A stretch of DNA of 48,800 nucleotides from a virus: IMG/VR virus record IMGVR_UViG_3300033182_000908, positions 1 to 48,800 of that record; one strand, given 5' to 3'. Below are positions 27,206 to 35,480 of the stretch, piece by piece. The translations under genes were made by a program, and so were the position numbers. Within the stretch, counting starts at the first letter, position 1, and every line of letters begins with the position of its first letter. The notes under the pieces are model-generated. The model had not been told where the DNA came from and searched no databases. It saw only the letters and a list, made by a program, of their open reading frames with translations.

Positions 27206-28828
27206 ATGGCTATAAATTACGAACGTAAAAAAAATACAGATACCAAGTTTGGTGGAACTGAAGGTATTACAGTTCCGTCAGGAGATAACAGTGAGCGTAA
27301 CGGAGCAGTTGGCGAAATACGTTACAATTCAGAGCTTGGTTATGCAGAAGTTTACGGTTCTTTAGGTTGGGGCGTATTTGGTGCACCGCCTCCGACTATT
27401 ACTTCCGTAAATCCTACAACATATAACGGTGAAGTTGGAACAACTATTACTATTAATGGCAGTAACTTTGATGCAAGTTCCATAGTATCATTTACTACAC
27501 AAGGAGCAGTAGAAACAAATGCTACAGTTACTACATATGTAAATTCTAACCAATTAACAGCCACAACTCCTCAAGATTATCTAGCAACAGACGGACCATT
27601 GACTATTAAAGTTACACAAAGCAGTGGCGATGCAACGTTAAGTGACGCATTGTCAACTGGTTCGGGGCCTGCCTGGCAAACAGCAGCAGGATCATTAGGT
27701 ATCTTTTATAGTAGCGCAAGTGCAAGTATTACATTATCAGCGACAGACCCAGATGCAGGAGCAACAGTTTCTTATGCTATTACATCAGGTGCATTACCGT
27801 CTGGCGTATCAATGAGCAGTGCTGGCGCAATTACAGGAACGTACCCAAGTGTTGGTTCTAGTACAAACTATAACTTTACCGTAAGAGCTACTGACAATGC
27901 CGGCAACACTTCTGATCGTAGTTTTAGCATAACAGTAAGTCCTGCTTATATGACAGCATCAGGCGGCAATACTATAGGTACTGATGGTGATTATAAATAT
28001 CATATTTTCAACGGTAACGGAACATTTACCGTAAATGCAGTAGGCGGCGATGCAACGTATGGCAATAAGGTTCGTTACTTAATCATCGCAGGCGGTGGCG
28101 GCGGTGGTGGCTTTGGTTCTACCGATAACTTTGGATCTGCCGGAGGCGGTGGTGCAGGTGGCTATTTGACCACTGGCAACGATGATACTTCTGGTTCTTA
28201 CAATGTTACTGTTACTGCAACAGGATATCCGATATCTGTTGGAGGCGGAGGTGCCGGTGGTGTGGGTACAGGACAAGGAAGCAATGGAGGAAACTCTAGT
28301 GCATTTAGTGTAACTGCTACTGGTGGCGGTGGTGGCGGACGCCAAGACTTAGCAGGCAATCCGGGCGGTTCAGGCGGCGGATCAGGAACTGACGGACAAG
28401 GTCGTGACGCAAATAGTTCAGGAACACCTGGACAAGGCAACCCAGGCGGCCGCGGCGCTCCTACCCAAACAGGTATGGGCGGTGGCGGTGGTGGTGCAGG
28501 CGGTGCCGGCCAAACCGGTAACCAAAACAAAACTGGCGGAGTTGGTGGACCAGGCCTAGCATCAAATATCACTGGTACTAGCATATATCGTGCAGGCGGT
28601 GGCGGTGGAGCAAGTTATCCAGGCGGACCGCATCCAAATACGGCGCCACCAAACAGTGCAGGCGGCGGAACTGGAAACACTAGTCCGGAAGGTAACGGAA
28701 CACCTGGAACTGCGAATACAGGCGGTGGCGGTGGAGCCGCTAATGACCAGGACCCGCGTAACTCTCCACAGTTTTTTGGCGGAACTGGCGGTTCGGGTGT
28801 AGTTATCGTTAGGTATAAGTATCAATAA
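27206..28828 (+). CDS. Glycine-rich fibre tip/adhesin B (540 aa)
   Basis: Starting 3 nt after the giant fibre stop, it opens with the fibre motif (TVPSGDNSERNGAVGEIRYN). An IPT/TIG-like Ig domain (~60-150) and a putative Ig domain (~172-247, SATDPDAGATVSYAITSGAL) follow. Residues ~255-540 are glycine-rich with many Pro-Gly pairs (SSGTPGQGNPGGRGAP) and end VVIVRYKYQ, equal in style to 'IVVIRYD' after the glycine-rich part of copy A. There is no cysteine in the glycine-rich part. It is probably the receptor-contacting partner of fibre B. High G+C in the glycine stretch makes several long but spurious frames on the other strand. Confidence 0.82.
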   Translation: MAINYERKKNTDTKFGGTEGITVPSGDNSERNGAVGEIRYNSELGYAEVYGSLGWGVFGAPPPTITSVNPTTYNGEVGTTITINGSNFDASSIVSFTTQGAVETNATVTTYVNSNQLTATTPQDYLATDGPLTIKVTQSSGDATLSDALSTGSGPAWQTAAGSLGIFYSSASASITLSATDPDAGATVSYAITSGALPSGVSMSSAGAITGTYPSVGSSTNYNFTVRATDNAGNTSDRSFSITVSPAYMTASGGNTIGTDGDYKYHIFNGNGTFTVNAVGGDATYGNKVRYLIIAGGGGGGGFGSTDNFGSAGGGGAGGYLTTGNDDTSGSYNVTVTATGYPISVGGGGAGGVGTGQGSNGGNSSAFSVTATGGGGGGRQDLAGNPGGSGGGSGTDGQGRDANSSGTPGQGNPGGRGAPTQTGMGGGGGGAGGAGQTGNQNKTGGVGGPGLASNITGTSIYRAGGGGGASYPGGPHPNTAPPNSAGGGTGNTSPEGNGTPGTANTGGGGGAANDQDPRNSPQFFGGTGGSGVVIVRYKYQ

Positions 28829-28837
28829 GGACAGAAT

Positions 28838-29293
28838 ATGGCTCATTTTGCAAAATTAAATCATCTAGGTATAGTTATTGATGTTGTTGTTGTCGACAAT
28901 GACGACATGCTTGACGAGACTGGACATGAAAACGAACAAACTGGAATAGAATTTTTAAAAAACTGGTCCGGTGGGCACGAACGTTGGGTACAAACTTCTG
29001 TTAATACTATGAGAAACACACACAGATTTGGTGGGACTCCGTTGCGTTTAAATTATGCAAGCATAGGTGGTACTTATGATAAGGTTAGAGACGCTTTCAT
29101 TGAATGGCGCCCAAATAATCTAGATGTTATCTTAGATGAAGATAATGGAATATGGTTATTTCCACATCATCAAAATGTTCCTCAAGATCCAGAAGACACT
29201 GCCGATACATACCCACAGCCAAACATAGATCCTACATCTTATTACGATTGGGATTCAACAAATTGGACATGGGTTAAGAAGGCTCGTACTTAA
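28838..29293 (+). CDS. Conserved-type hypothetical phage protein (151 aa)
   Basis: AAGGACAG precedes the start. The opening MAHFAKLNHLGIVIDVVVVD, the WVQTSVNTMRN segment and the LRLNYASIGGTYDKVRDAF segment are typical of a small protein that recurs near fibre and structural genes in marine phages. The function of that group is not known to me. The C-terminal third is rich in Asp, Pro and Trp. It closes the cassette B operon; its last 20 nt overlap the oppositely oriented oxygenase gene. Confidence 0.78.
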   Translation: MAHFAKLNHLGIVIDVVVVDNDDMLDETGHENEQTGIEFLKNWSGGHERWVQTSVNTMRNTHRFGGTPLRLNYASIGGTYDKVRDAFIEWRPNNLDVILDEDNGIWLFPHHQNVPQDPEDTADTYPQPNIDPTSYYDWDSTNWTWVKKART

Positions 29294-29849
29294 TAGAAGT
29301 ATAATCATCGATTAATAAATTAAAAGCGATGGAGATTCTTTCTTCATCGCTTTTGTTTGGTTCAACATCATGTTTAACCCATCCAGGAAAGATTAACAAT
29401 AAGTTTGGTTCTGGAATAAACGAATGGTAATTATTTCCATCGTTGTAATATTTCATATCAGGTGCACTTGTTATGTAAGGCCGAGGATCGAATAATCTTA
29501 TTCTTCCGCAATCTTTAGGTGCAGCAACATAAAAAACTCCGCTTAAAAATGTACCTGCATACGGATTATGATCGTGTATATCATTGTATTCATTTTTATT
29601 ATTAATATTAACCCAGTACTCTAAACTTAAATTTATATCAGGTTTATCGTTTCTCGACGGAATGTTGTCTATGATAATTTGTTCTAAAGGTTCGTAATAA
29701 AATCCGTGTCCTTGATATCCACCCCTGTTAGATATAGTTATACCTTTTGTAGATTTTTGAAATTCTTTAACCTTAGTATACATATCATCAATGTCTAAAT
29801 TACAATTTATGCTGTATACACGAGTTGAAAACAAATCTAACGTTGTCAT
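29274..29849 (-). CDS. 2OG/Fe(II) oxygenase-like protein 1 (191 aa)
   Basis: This is the last gene of the ten-gene array. The double-stranded beta-helix signature reads H92-D-H94 followed by AGTFLSGVFYVAA, distal His160 (LIFPGWVKHDVEP) and Arg171 (EERISIAFN), the residue expected to hold 2OG. Where classic enzymes have H-x-D, this one has H-x-H-N, so the carboxylate ligand is not obvious. It most resembles the TIGR02466-type putative 2OG oxygenases. The substrate is unknown. Start and upstream stop overlap as ATGA. The coding of residues 166-176, including Arg171, doubles as a terminator for the opposite strand. Confidence 0.82.
   Translation of the reverse strand: MTTLDLFSTRVYSINCNLDIDDMYTKVKEFQKSTKGITISNRGGYQGHGFYYEPLEQIIIDNIPSRNDKPDINLSLEYWVNINNKNEYNDIHDHNPYAGTFLSGVFYVAAPKDCGRIRLFDPRPYITSAPDMKYYNDGNNYHSFIPEPNLLLIFPGWVKHDVEPNKSDEERISIAFNLLIDDYTSIKYEPS
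29322..29358 (+). terminator. Rho-independent terminator inside the opposing gene
   Basis: A 14-bp stem (29322-29335 with 29341-29354, one G-T pair) closes on TTCTT and ends in TTTTGTTT. It lies 28 nt after the stop of the plus-strand gene at 28838 and would end the cassette B transcript before it runs further antisense to the oxygenase genes. The opposite strand also ends in TTTTAATTT, so weaker termination in the other direction is possible. Confidence 0.8.
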
Positions 29850-30472
29850 AATTTAACTGCCCTGTGTAACGGATCTAACGGATTATTGTTATTGCTTCGA
29901 AATTGTTCCATTCCTTCTTTGGTTATAATATCAATGCCTATTGTATAACGTGAATCGTCCTTTAATTCTTTTACCGAATGAGGAACATAAGAAGGAAAAA
30001 ATGCTATACGACCCATTTTATTTTCTAATTCAAATAATCCATCATTTGCAGAAATATACGGAATATCAAAGTCTGTTGTAGTTTCATTTCTTGTCAATAC
30101 AATGTTCGCGCTTAAATATGAATTTTCATGTATAGCATGATTATGTCTTTTTAAAATCATTCCTTTTTTCTGCGGATACACCCAACCATTGATCCAGAGT
30201 TCTTTCGGTACAGGCAAGTTTAATGCAGATAAAAATTCATCGTGCATCCTACGTACTTCTTGCTTTAGCACAGAAAGTGATACATTAGGCCAAGTAAATA
30301 TATTATACTCTGTCCAATGCATTGGTATTATATCTTCTTCTTTATGTAAAATAGAATTTAGTATCTTATACGTTAAGGTTTCGTCTAGCTCGTCGACCCA
30401 AATAGGTAAATCTAAGACAGGAGCGAATGGTGAATTTGGTTTTAGTGTTTTCCATTGATATAACTTATCCAT
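29846..30472 (-). CDS. 2OG/Fe(II) oxygenase-like protein 2 (208 aa)
   Basis: The core is H110-N-H112-AI-H115-E-N-S followed by YLSANIVL, distal His165 (AFFPSYVPHSV) and Arg175 (DSRYTIGIDI). The metal-binding carboxylate is ambiguous (H115-x-N or Glu116). The N-terminal half (ILHKEEDIIP, RRMHDEFLSALNL) matches that of oxygenase 4 (ILTREKDIIS, RYMHDQFVEGLGF), so these two form a subfamily. The start overlaps the upstream stop (TAATG). The substrate is unknown. Confidence 0.8.
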   Translation of the reverse strand: MDKLYQWKTLKPNSPFAPVLDLPIWVDELDETLTYKILNSILHKEEDIIPMHWTEYNIFTWPNVSLSVLKQEVRRMHDEFLSALNLPVPKELWINGWVYPQKKGMILKRHNHAIHENSYLSANIVLTRNETTTDFDIPYISANDGLFELENKMGRIAFFPSYVPHSVKELKDDSRYTIGIDIITKEGMEQFRSNNNNPLDPLHRAVKL

Positions 30473-31056
30473 TATGATATCCTAAAATTAATATTAAATG
30501 AGATGATAATCTTATCTTCACCCGGCGGCTGTTTTGGAGTTCCGTGCTGTAAGTTGCTTTTCCACATTAATAATCTTCCAGGTATACACTCATATGCGGT
30601 AAATGTATAACTTAATTGGGTAGGATATTCCGGAACCATAGACATATCACTATGATCATAAAAAATAATCTTAGAACCTTTAGGAGCCTGAATATAAAAC
30701 ACGCCCGACAGAAAACTGTTCTGGTGTATATGCGATTCAAGAAAGTCGCCTTCTTTACTAATGTTTGCCCACATATTAGTTACACATAACTTGTCTATGG
30801 TATCATCTGTATATCCAAATTCTACAGCAAATTGCTTTGCTTTGTCTAATATTTTTACTGTCAGGTCATTAAACATCGGGTCTAAGTGCATACGATTATC
30901 AGTTAAGTGTGTGCTGTTAACTTCAAAGATTTCTTGCCTAATGCTGCCTGCTTTTTCGACCCACAAAGTTACATTAGATGCAATAGTTTGTAAAGAATCT
31001 TTTTCAAAATCCTCACACACAAGTATTGATTTTGGAAACCAGGATTCTATCTTCAT
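30472..31056 (-). CDS. 2OG/Fe(II) oxygenase-like protein 3 (194 aa)
   Basis: The signature is H109-I-H111-Q-N-S-FLSGVFYIQAP, distal His171 (SNLQHGTPK) and, at the 2OG-binding place, Lys182 (EDKIIISFN) instead of Arg. It belongs with oxygenases 1, 6 and 12 (the SGVFY / TIGR02466-like group). Lys in this place is tolerated in some 2OG enzymes, so activity is possible. It overlaps both neighbours by 1-4 nt, so it is co-translated. Confidence 0.82.
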   Translation of the reverse strand: MKIESWFPKSILVCEDFEKDSLQTIASNVTLWVEKAGSIRQEIFEVNSTHLTDNRMHLDPMFNDLTVKILDKAKQFAVEFGYTDDTIDKLCVTNMWANISKEGDFLESHIHQNSFLSGVFYIQAPKGSKIIFYDHSDMSMVPEYPTQLSYTFTAYECIPGRLLMWKSNLQHGTPKQPPGEDKIIISFNINFRIS

Positions 31057-31706
31057 AACTTAATCCAATGTTCCTTCTTGTTTACAAATATATCTTCATC
31101 AAAGACAATTTGAGGAATAATATCAAATGCTATTGTAATTCGTTCATTATTGCCTTGATGAACGTCAGTATAATGCTCTATCCAGTTTGGAAATAATGTT
31201 AACTTTCCTGGAATGTTTTCTGACGCATAAGGTTCGTTTGTATATGGATTAACATAATTTGTATGTGTGTTTGATTGTTGTACACATACATGGCCTCCTA
31301 GATATGTATAAGGACTTTTCCAATGCTGATGTAATTTAATTTGTTCACCTTTGCGCATTACGTTTGCCCAGCACTGAGCATAGATATTACCATCAGTAGT
31401 AAATCCTAAACCTTCAACAAATTGATCGTGCATATATCTTATTGCATTTTTTAACTGTTGTGCCTCAGACCAAAATAATAAATTATAAGAGTCTGAACGA
31501 GATGTTATGCTAGTGCTACCTAAACCAGTACCCCAATCAGAAGTATAATTGTAGCGAGAAATAATATCCTTTTCTCGTGTCAATATGACATCTTTCAATT
31601 CATCTAAATCTACCATAGAAGAAATATCCGCCTCAAAAATTGAATAGTTCCATTGCGGCGCAAAGATTGTTTTTGGTAGATCATTTACAAAATTTAAAAT
31701 ATTCAT
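31053..31706 (-). CDS. 2OG/Fe(II) oxygenase-like protein 4 (217 aa)
   Basis: The longest of the array apart from number 10. The signature is H126-Q-H128 (EQIKLHQHWKSPYTYLGGHV), distal His178 (LFPNWIEHYTDVH) and Arg189 (NERITIAFDI). It pairs with oxygenase 2 through its N-terminal half. The position normally holding Asp/Glu is His or Trp, so the metal site may be of a two-histidine kind. The substrate is not known. Confidence 0.8.
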   Translation of the reverse strand: MNILNFVNDLPKTIFAPQWNYSIFEADISSMVDLDELKDVILTREKDIISRYNYTSDWGTGLGSTSITSRSDSYNLLFWSEAQQLKNAIRYMHDQFVEGLGFTTDGNIYAQCWANVMRKGEQIKLHQHWKSPYTYLGGHVCVQQSNTHTNYVNPYTNEPYASENIPGKLTLFPNWIEHYTDVHQGNNERITIAFDIIPQIVFDEDIFVNKKEHWIKL

Positions 31707-31707
31707 A

Positions 31708-32205
31708 TCAAAAATAATTAAAGTTAACTGTTATCCTGTATTTTTGATCACTACATGTAGTACTATGATGAGGTATTTGAGGATCAAATAATAACACTCT
31801 ATTTTCTATAGATTCTACTTCTATCTTATTATCTAAAACTGTCACTCCGTTATTTGTATTAACGAATAACAATGCTGCCTTATGATTAAAATCGTAGTCC
31901 TTATGATCTCTATGGTGTACAACTTCTGATGTTGATGGATATAAGTTGCCCTTTATCCTAATAAGAGATTTACATTCAACCATAGTTAAAAATTGTTCAA
32001 ACATCAAAAAGTTATCTGACCTTACTCTATGATCAGCATAGAATAGATGTGTAAAATAATAATCTTTTGGATTTGTTACTAAATCGTCCTCTGAAGATAT
32101 AAAATTATTAAGATACCACGCCAAATTTTGGCTCTCCATGATTCCATATTGAATCATTTTAAAATCATCTTCTGGTAAAAAATTATCTATTATTTCGTAG
32201 TTCAT
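31708..32205 (-). CDS. 2OG/Fe(II) oxygenase-like protein 5 (165 aa)
   Basis: The shortest member, with a canonical-looking H98-R-D100 (EVVHHRDHKDYDF), distal His146/147 (QIPHHSTTCSD) and Arg157 (KYRITVNFNYF). The opening YEIIDNFLPEDDF is typical of phage 2OG oxygenases of the prolyl-hydroxylase-like fold. It has all residues expected of an active enzyme. It is 1 nt from the upstream gene and overlaps the downstream message layout as one operon. Confidence 0.83.
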   Translation of the reverse strand: MNYEIIDNFLPEDDFKMIQYGIMESQNLAWYLNNFISSEDDLVTNPKDYYFTHLFYADHRVRSDNFLMFEQFLTMVECKSLIRIKGNLYPSTSEVVHHRDHKDYDFNHKAALLFVNTNNGVTVLDNKIEVESIENRVLLFDPQIPHHSTTCSDQKYRITVNFNYF

Positions 32206-32768
32206 TTGCGTTCTCTAACTTTGGTATCTATGGCAATAGATATACGATCTTCATTGCTATTGTTTTTGTTGACAAAGTGCCACAGCCACGATGGAAATAT
32301 TACTAACTTCCCTGGTTCAGGATCAACCCACCATGTAGGCGACAAGTATTTGTTATATGTATCTATCATTTTATGATTAACCACAGGCAACATCTGGTTA
32401 ACTGGTGTTAAAAATTCTAGTCTACCTGATTCTTCTCCTTCTCCCGTTACAAAATATACGCACGAAAAAAATGATTCTGGATGACAATGCGGGGCAACAA
32501 TGTCTTTAGTACAATTTAAATTTGCCCAATACCTCCATATGTATTGTTCCCATTTAGTAGATAACCCTATGTGTGCATGAACAGCATTTACTCGATTAAT
32601 GACTTTGGACAGTAAAGGTTGTAGTTCGTCCGCACTAAGGTCTAGACTTCCGGTATTGGTATTGTCACCTTTTGTTATATGCCGCAAGCAATAATCTTTA
32701 ATAGACGTGTTATCTAAATCAAGATTATCGAAAACTAAAAATGATGTAAATATTTCCTCAATTTGCAT
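32202..32768 (-). CDS. 2OG/Fe(II) oxygenase-like protein 6 (188 aa)
   Basis: The signature is H94-C-H96-P-E-S-FFSCVYFVTG, distal His164 (IFPSWLWHFVNK) and Arg175 (EDRISIAIDTK). It belongs to the SGVFY/TIGR02466-like group with 1, 3 and 12. Glu98 lies two residues after the second His, so H96-x-E98 could supply the usual carboxylate. The substrate is unknown. Confidence 0.83.
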   Translation of the reverse strand: MQIEEIFTSFLVFDNLDLDNTSIKDYCLRHITKGDNTNTGSLDLSADELQPLLSKVINRVNAVHAHIGLSTKWEQYIWRYWANLNCTKDIVAPHCHPESFFSCVYFVTGEGEESGRLEFLTPVNQMLPVVNHKMIDTYNKYLSPTWWVDPEPGKLVIFPSWLWHFVNKNNSNEDRISIAIDTKVRERK

Positions 32769-33313
32769 TAAAGATCTAACTCCTCAGCAGGTTTAGTACC
32801 GTACCACATAGATAAGGTATACCGTGAACCTTTAACAACGTCCATAACACAATGATTTTCTGTCTTGCCTTTAAAATAAACAGTCCTACCTACTAGCGGT
32901 TCAACAGTCACGCCGTTAATAACTGTTTGTCCCCCAACAAAATCGTCATTTAAATATGTAATTGAACTAGCAGTTGTTGTATCTCTAGCAACATCAAAGT
33001 GAAAGGGTTTTGAAACTCCTTGCGGGTACTCTGTTAAATCTATGTAATGAATGTATTGATAATCGGGATCGTGTGCTACTGCTTGTTTTACTACATCTGC
33101 AAGAGCAAGAATAGCACGATAGTCTTTTCCAGAAAGGTGCCCAGGAATTTGATAATATTCAGCCTCGCCTTTATCGTTAAGTCTTTCCTTGCCATCCTTG
33201 ACTCTTAAAATATTTGTACCGTGCCATTGGTCAAGTTGAGGTGCCGACTTAAAAAGATTTAAAATAAAATCAATGTAGGTTTGATGTACAACGGTGTTGC
33301 TTATATAAATCAT
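32768..33313 (-). CDS. Prolyl-4-hydroxylase-like 2OG oxygenase 7 (181 aa)
   Basis: This is a canonical enzyme layout: H105-F-D107 (SKPFHFDVARD), a SSITYLNDDFVGGQTVI strand typical of the prolyl 4-hydroxylase alpha-subunit-like family, distal His154 (KTENHCVMDV) and Arg164 (SRYTLSMWYG). Of the array, this and number 8 are the best candidates for protein (prolyl) hydroxylation, by family resemblance only. Confidence 0.88.
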   Translation of the reverse strand: MIYISNTVVHQTYIDFILNLFKSAPQLDQWHGTNILRVKDGKERLNDKGEAEYYQIPGHLSGKDYRAILALADVVKQAVAHDPDYQYIHYIDLTEYPQGVSKPFHFDVARDTTTASSITYLNDDFVGGQTVINGVTVEPLVGRTVYFKGKTENHCVMDVVKGSRYTLSMWYGTKPAEELDL

Positions 33314-33891
33314 TTAAATGGTTTTCCTAACGCCCACATCACCAAAGTATACCTTGTACCAAATGTAACCGGATGTACTCTATGATATAAAAACGATGGA
33401 AACACTACTATAGATCCTTGAGGTCTTAATTCAGGGGCTAGTTTAGTATCTGTCAGTCTTCCTAGATCAAATTCTAATTCTCCACCGCCAAATGTATCTG
33501 GATCACTTAAATGCAATATAGTGGTCAACTTTCTATACATTCCATCAAAGTTACCATTGGTGTAAGTTTTTGCATTTTGATCTGAATGCCAATGATAATA
33601 TTGACCGGGCTTGTATATAGTAAATTGCATCTCTTCGCACCATTCCCAATCAAAGTTCCATTCAGCACGTTGATTTGCTTCGTCCATTCGTGCTTGCATT
33701 ATTTCATATAGCCATTTATCATTCATCCAAGTAACTTCTGAATTCCTCCATTGCTTTACCTTGTCTGGATCTTTTTCTCCGTGTATGGCTCCTGTATTTG
33801 CTTCTTTTTGTAGACCCATTTCAATAATGCTTTCGCAGGTTTCCTTAGGTACCTCTGATTGAAAATACCAATAACTATGTGTTAAAATCAT
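33310..33891 (-). CDS. PKHD/PiuC-type 2OG oxygenase 8 (193 aa)
   Basis: Canonical H102-S-D104 (GQYYHWHSDQNAK), a LTTILHLSDPDTFGGGELEF strand pair, distal His170 (VFPSFLYHRVHPVT) and Arg180 (TRYTLVMWALG). The 'FPS..HRV.PVT.G.R' stretch is the hallmark of the PKHD-hydroxylase branch of the prolyl-4-hydroxylase family, common in marine T4-like phages. The substrate is unknown. Confidence 0.9.
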   Translation of the reverse strand: MILTHSYWYFQSEVPKETCESIIEMGLQKEANTGAIHGEKDPDKVKQWRNSEVTWMNDKWLYEIMQARMDEANQRAEWNFDWEWCEEMQFTIYKPGQYYHWHSDQNAKTYTNGNFDGMYRKLTTILHLSDPDTFGGGELEFDLGRLTDTKLAPELRPQGSIVVFPSFLYHRVHPVTFGTRYTLVMWALGKPFK

Positions 33892-34469
33892 TCTTCGTTC
33901 TCCATGTCATAAGAGTACCAACCTGTAGTTATATATTTTGTTTGTGTATTTGATACAACTCCTCTATGGAGATGTGTCCAGTCAACCGGCCATATGACCG
34001 TTAACCCTTTTTTTGGACTGATTGATAAGTTCTGATGCAACCATTCTGTCTGTCCAGCATCAGTGACGTCATTAAGGTACGTCATGAATACTAGATGTCG
34101 TGTCGCTGGAATAAGCGATGGTCCAGAACGTTCACAATGCCATGACTTAAACCCTTGTCCGGGCAAATATCGTTGTATATTAAAGTTTTGAGTAATGCTC
34201 CACTTTGCTTGATTCAGTGATGACCAAGGATATCTTTCTATGTATTTGTTACAAACAAATTTGACATATGACAAATATTCTTGTATTATAGGGTCTGGAT
34301 CTCTAGGATTTACTACAACATCTGTAGAATCTTTTTGAGAAGTGTCTACTCGTATAGGTCCGCCAACCTTCCCTGCATTCTTATGCGGAGATTCTTCAAA
34401 ATAGTTAATCATCTTATCACATATTTGATGATCAATTTCTAACCCAAATATAAACGGTGCATATTCCAT
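33888..34469 (-). CDS. 2OG/Fe(II) oxygenase 9, HxE type (193 aa)
   Basis: The signature is H111-C-E113 (GFKSWHCERSG), LVFMTYLNDVTDAGQTEW, distal His168 (PVDWTHLHRGVV) and Lys178 (QTKYITTGWYS) at the 2OG place. The 'WTH.HRG' and 'TGWY' patterns mark a known phage oxygenase subgroup distinct from its neighbours. Asp/Glu exchange in the triad is accepted in this superfamily. It overlaps both neighbours (ATGA and TAATG). Confidence 0.86.
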   Translation of the reverse strand: MEYAPFIFGLEIDHQICDKMINYFEESPHKNAGKVGGPIRVDTSQKDSTDVVVNPRDPDPIIQEYLSYVKFVCNKYIERYPWSSLNQAKWSITQNFNIQRYLPGQGFKSWHCERSGPSLIPATRHLVFMTYLNDVTDAGQTEWLHQNLSISPKKGLTVIWPVDWTHLHRGVVSNTQTKYITTGWYSYDMENEE

Positions 34470-35116
34470 TAATTTAATCCTGATGCTACCCCGAGCAAAT
34501 CCCTTCCATCAAACAGTTCTTCTTTGTATCTGCCATTTGCATCAGTGAAATGTAAAAACATCTGAGCATGGTTAATACCTTTAAAAGCATCTCGCCAATG
34601 GCTTAAATCACAACCCCTATACACCAACATGTCTCCGGGGTTAAGTATTACAGATACTTCGTCGTCACTTCTAAATTTTCTAAGATTAATAGGCCAACTA
34701 TAATTACCTGCAAGATTACTGATATCATACCCTAAACATATAGTCGATGATATTTCGCAACTTGGTCGATCGGTATGCTTATGCAATTCTGCATTTGTGT
34801 AATATAACCTCCAATAACTGTAATTTGGCAATAATGTTTTTCCAGTAAAGGACTCCATATCAGGTAACATCATTTCAAGTATAGAATCACCTAAAGGATC
34901 TCCATAGTACGCAAATGAATGTTCACCAAACGAATCGCCAAATTTTCCGTCCCACTCCTTGTCATATTTGTCAGGACTTTTTTCCATCTTATAACGAGTA
35001 GCCTCTGAATGCATTATGAAATATCTATACAATATTGTACACATCTCCTGACTTAAAAATTCACGTATCACAACATAACGCTCTTTTTCAAAATGTTTTT
35101 GGATGTCTTTAACCAT
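34469..35116 (-). CDS. 2OG/Fe(II) oxygenase 10, first gene of the array (215 aa)
   Basis: The start is set at 35116 (MVKDIQKHFEKERYVVIREF) because AGGA lies 7 nt before it; an in-frame ATG at 35140 has no ribosome site. Triad: H114-T-D116 (ELHKHTDRPSCEI), a CLGYDI strand, and distal His173 (DLSHWRDAF). The usual Arg is not clear (HAQMFLHFTD instead). The YVVIREFLSQEMC opening is typical of a phage oxygenase group. As the promoter-proximal gene it would be transcribed first; no late-promoter motif is visible on this strand in the 97-nt gap to 35214. Confidence 0.86.
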   Translation of the reverse strand: MVKDIQKHFEKERYVVIREFLSQEMCTILYRYFIMHSEATRYKMEKSPDKYDKEWDGKFGDSFGEHSFAYYGDPLGDSILEMMLPDMESFTGKTLLPNYSYWRLYYTNAELHKHTDRPSCEISSTICLGYDISNLAGNYSWPINLRKFRSDDEVSVILNPGDMLVYRGCDLSHWRDAFKGINHAQMFLHFTDANGRYKEELFDGRDLLGVASGLN

Positions 35117-35187
35117 TCTATTTCCTATTATCTTATACATACATAATTATCAAAGAAATACAAGATTTTTTTAGATTCTGATATTGG

Positions 35188-35195
35188 ATAAATAC
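35188..35195 (+). promoter_or_regulatory. T4-type late promoter motif ATAAATAC
   Basis: ATAAATAC lies in the divergent gap between the oxygenase array and cassette C, 19 nt before the small cassette gene, with AGGAG after it. It faces only the fibre side. Confidence 0.7.
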
Positions 35196-35213
35196 TAACA
35201 ACAGGAGTATTCT

Positions 35214-35453
35214 ATGGCAAAAATCCGTAAAATAGCATATGGTACTGGAAGTTATTCTAGTACGGGCTTTCATGGTTTCAATGTAGATTCTGAAGGTAAT
35301 CTTGTTTACACAAAAGCCACAAATGGTGATATAGATGTACAAGATGGCGACCAGGTTGAACAATATGTTATGTACGAAGTAGGTGTTGCCGGTTCTACTT
35401 ACAAGATTGACACTGATGGTGAGTTAGTGATAGAATACGAAACAGAAGAATAA
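35214..35453 (+). CDS. Small fibre-cassette protein C (79 aa)
   Basis: The core TGFHGFNVDSEGNLVYTK and the close YKIDTDGELVIEY match the small genes of copies A and B. An acidic tail follows. The ribosome site is AGGAG about 7 nt before ATG. Its stop codon is part of the next promoter motif (35450-35457). It is probably a partner or assembly factor of the giant fibre that follows; the family is not named. Confidence 0.76.
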   Translation: MAKIRKIAYGTGSYSSTGFHGFNVDSEGNLVYTKATNGDIDVQDGDQVEQYVMYEVGVAGSTYKIDTDGELVIEYETEE

Positions 35454-35457
35454 ATAC
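35450..35457 (+). promoter_or_regulatory. T4-type late promoter motif ATAAATAC
   Basis: The octamer contains the TAA stop of the small gene and lies 24 nt before the giant fibre start. Together with 35188 it gives cassette C two nested late-type starts. Confidence 0.6.
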
Positions 35458-35480
35458 ACTATAAGAATGTAGGATAAAAA

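Larger units (their letters stand above)
21704..28828 (+). repeat. Fibre cassette, copy B
   Basis: Same gene order as copies A and C: small protein (115 aa), ~1700-aa fibre, glycine-rich protein (540 aa). It is the most diverged copy at DNA level, although the 44-nt tract at 26375-26418 is identical to 14597-14640 in A and 39774-39817 in C. Confidence 0.87.

Noticed and set aside
28079-28846. Long antisense frames opposite the glycine-rich part of the 540-aa protein
   Set aside because: Pro/Ala/Thr-only composition, the mirror of glycine codons; no known motif.
35117-35187. Sigma70-like promoter for the oxygenase array (TTGATA with GATAAT on the minus strand)
   Set aside because: Spacing is 15 nt and the region is so AT-rich that several equal matches exist; not reported as a feature.
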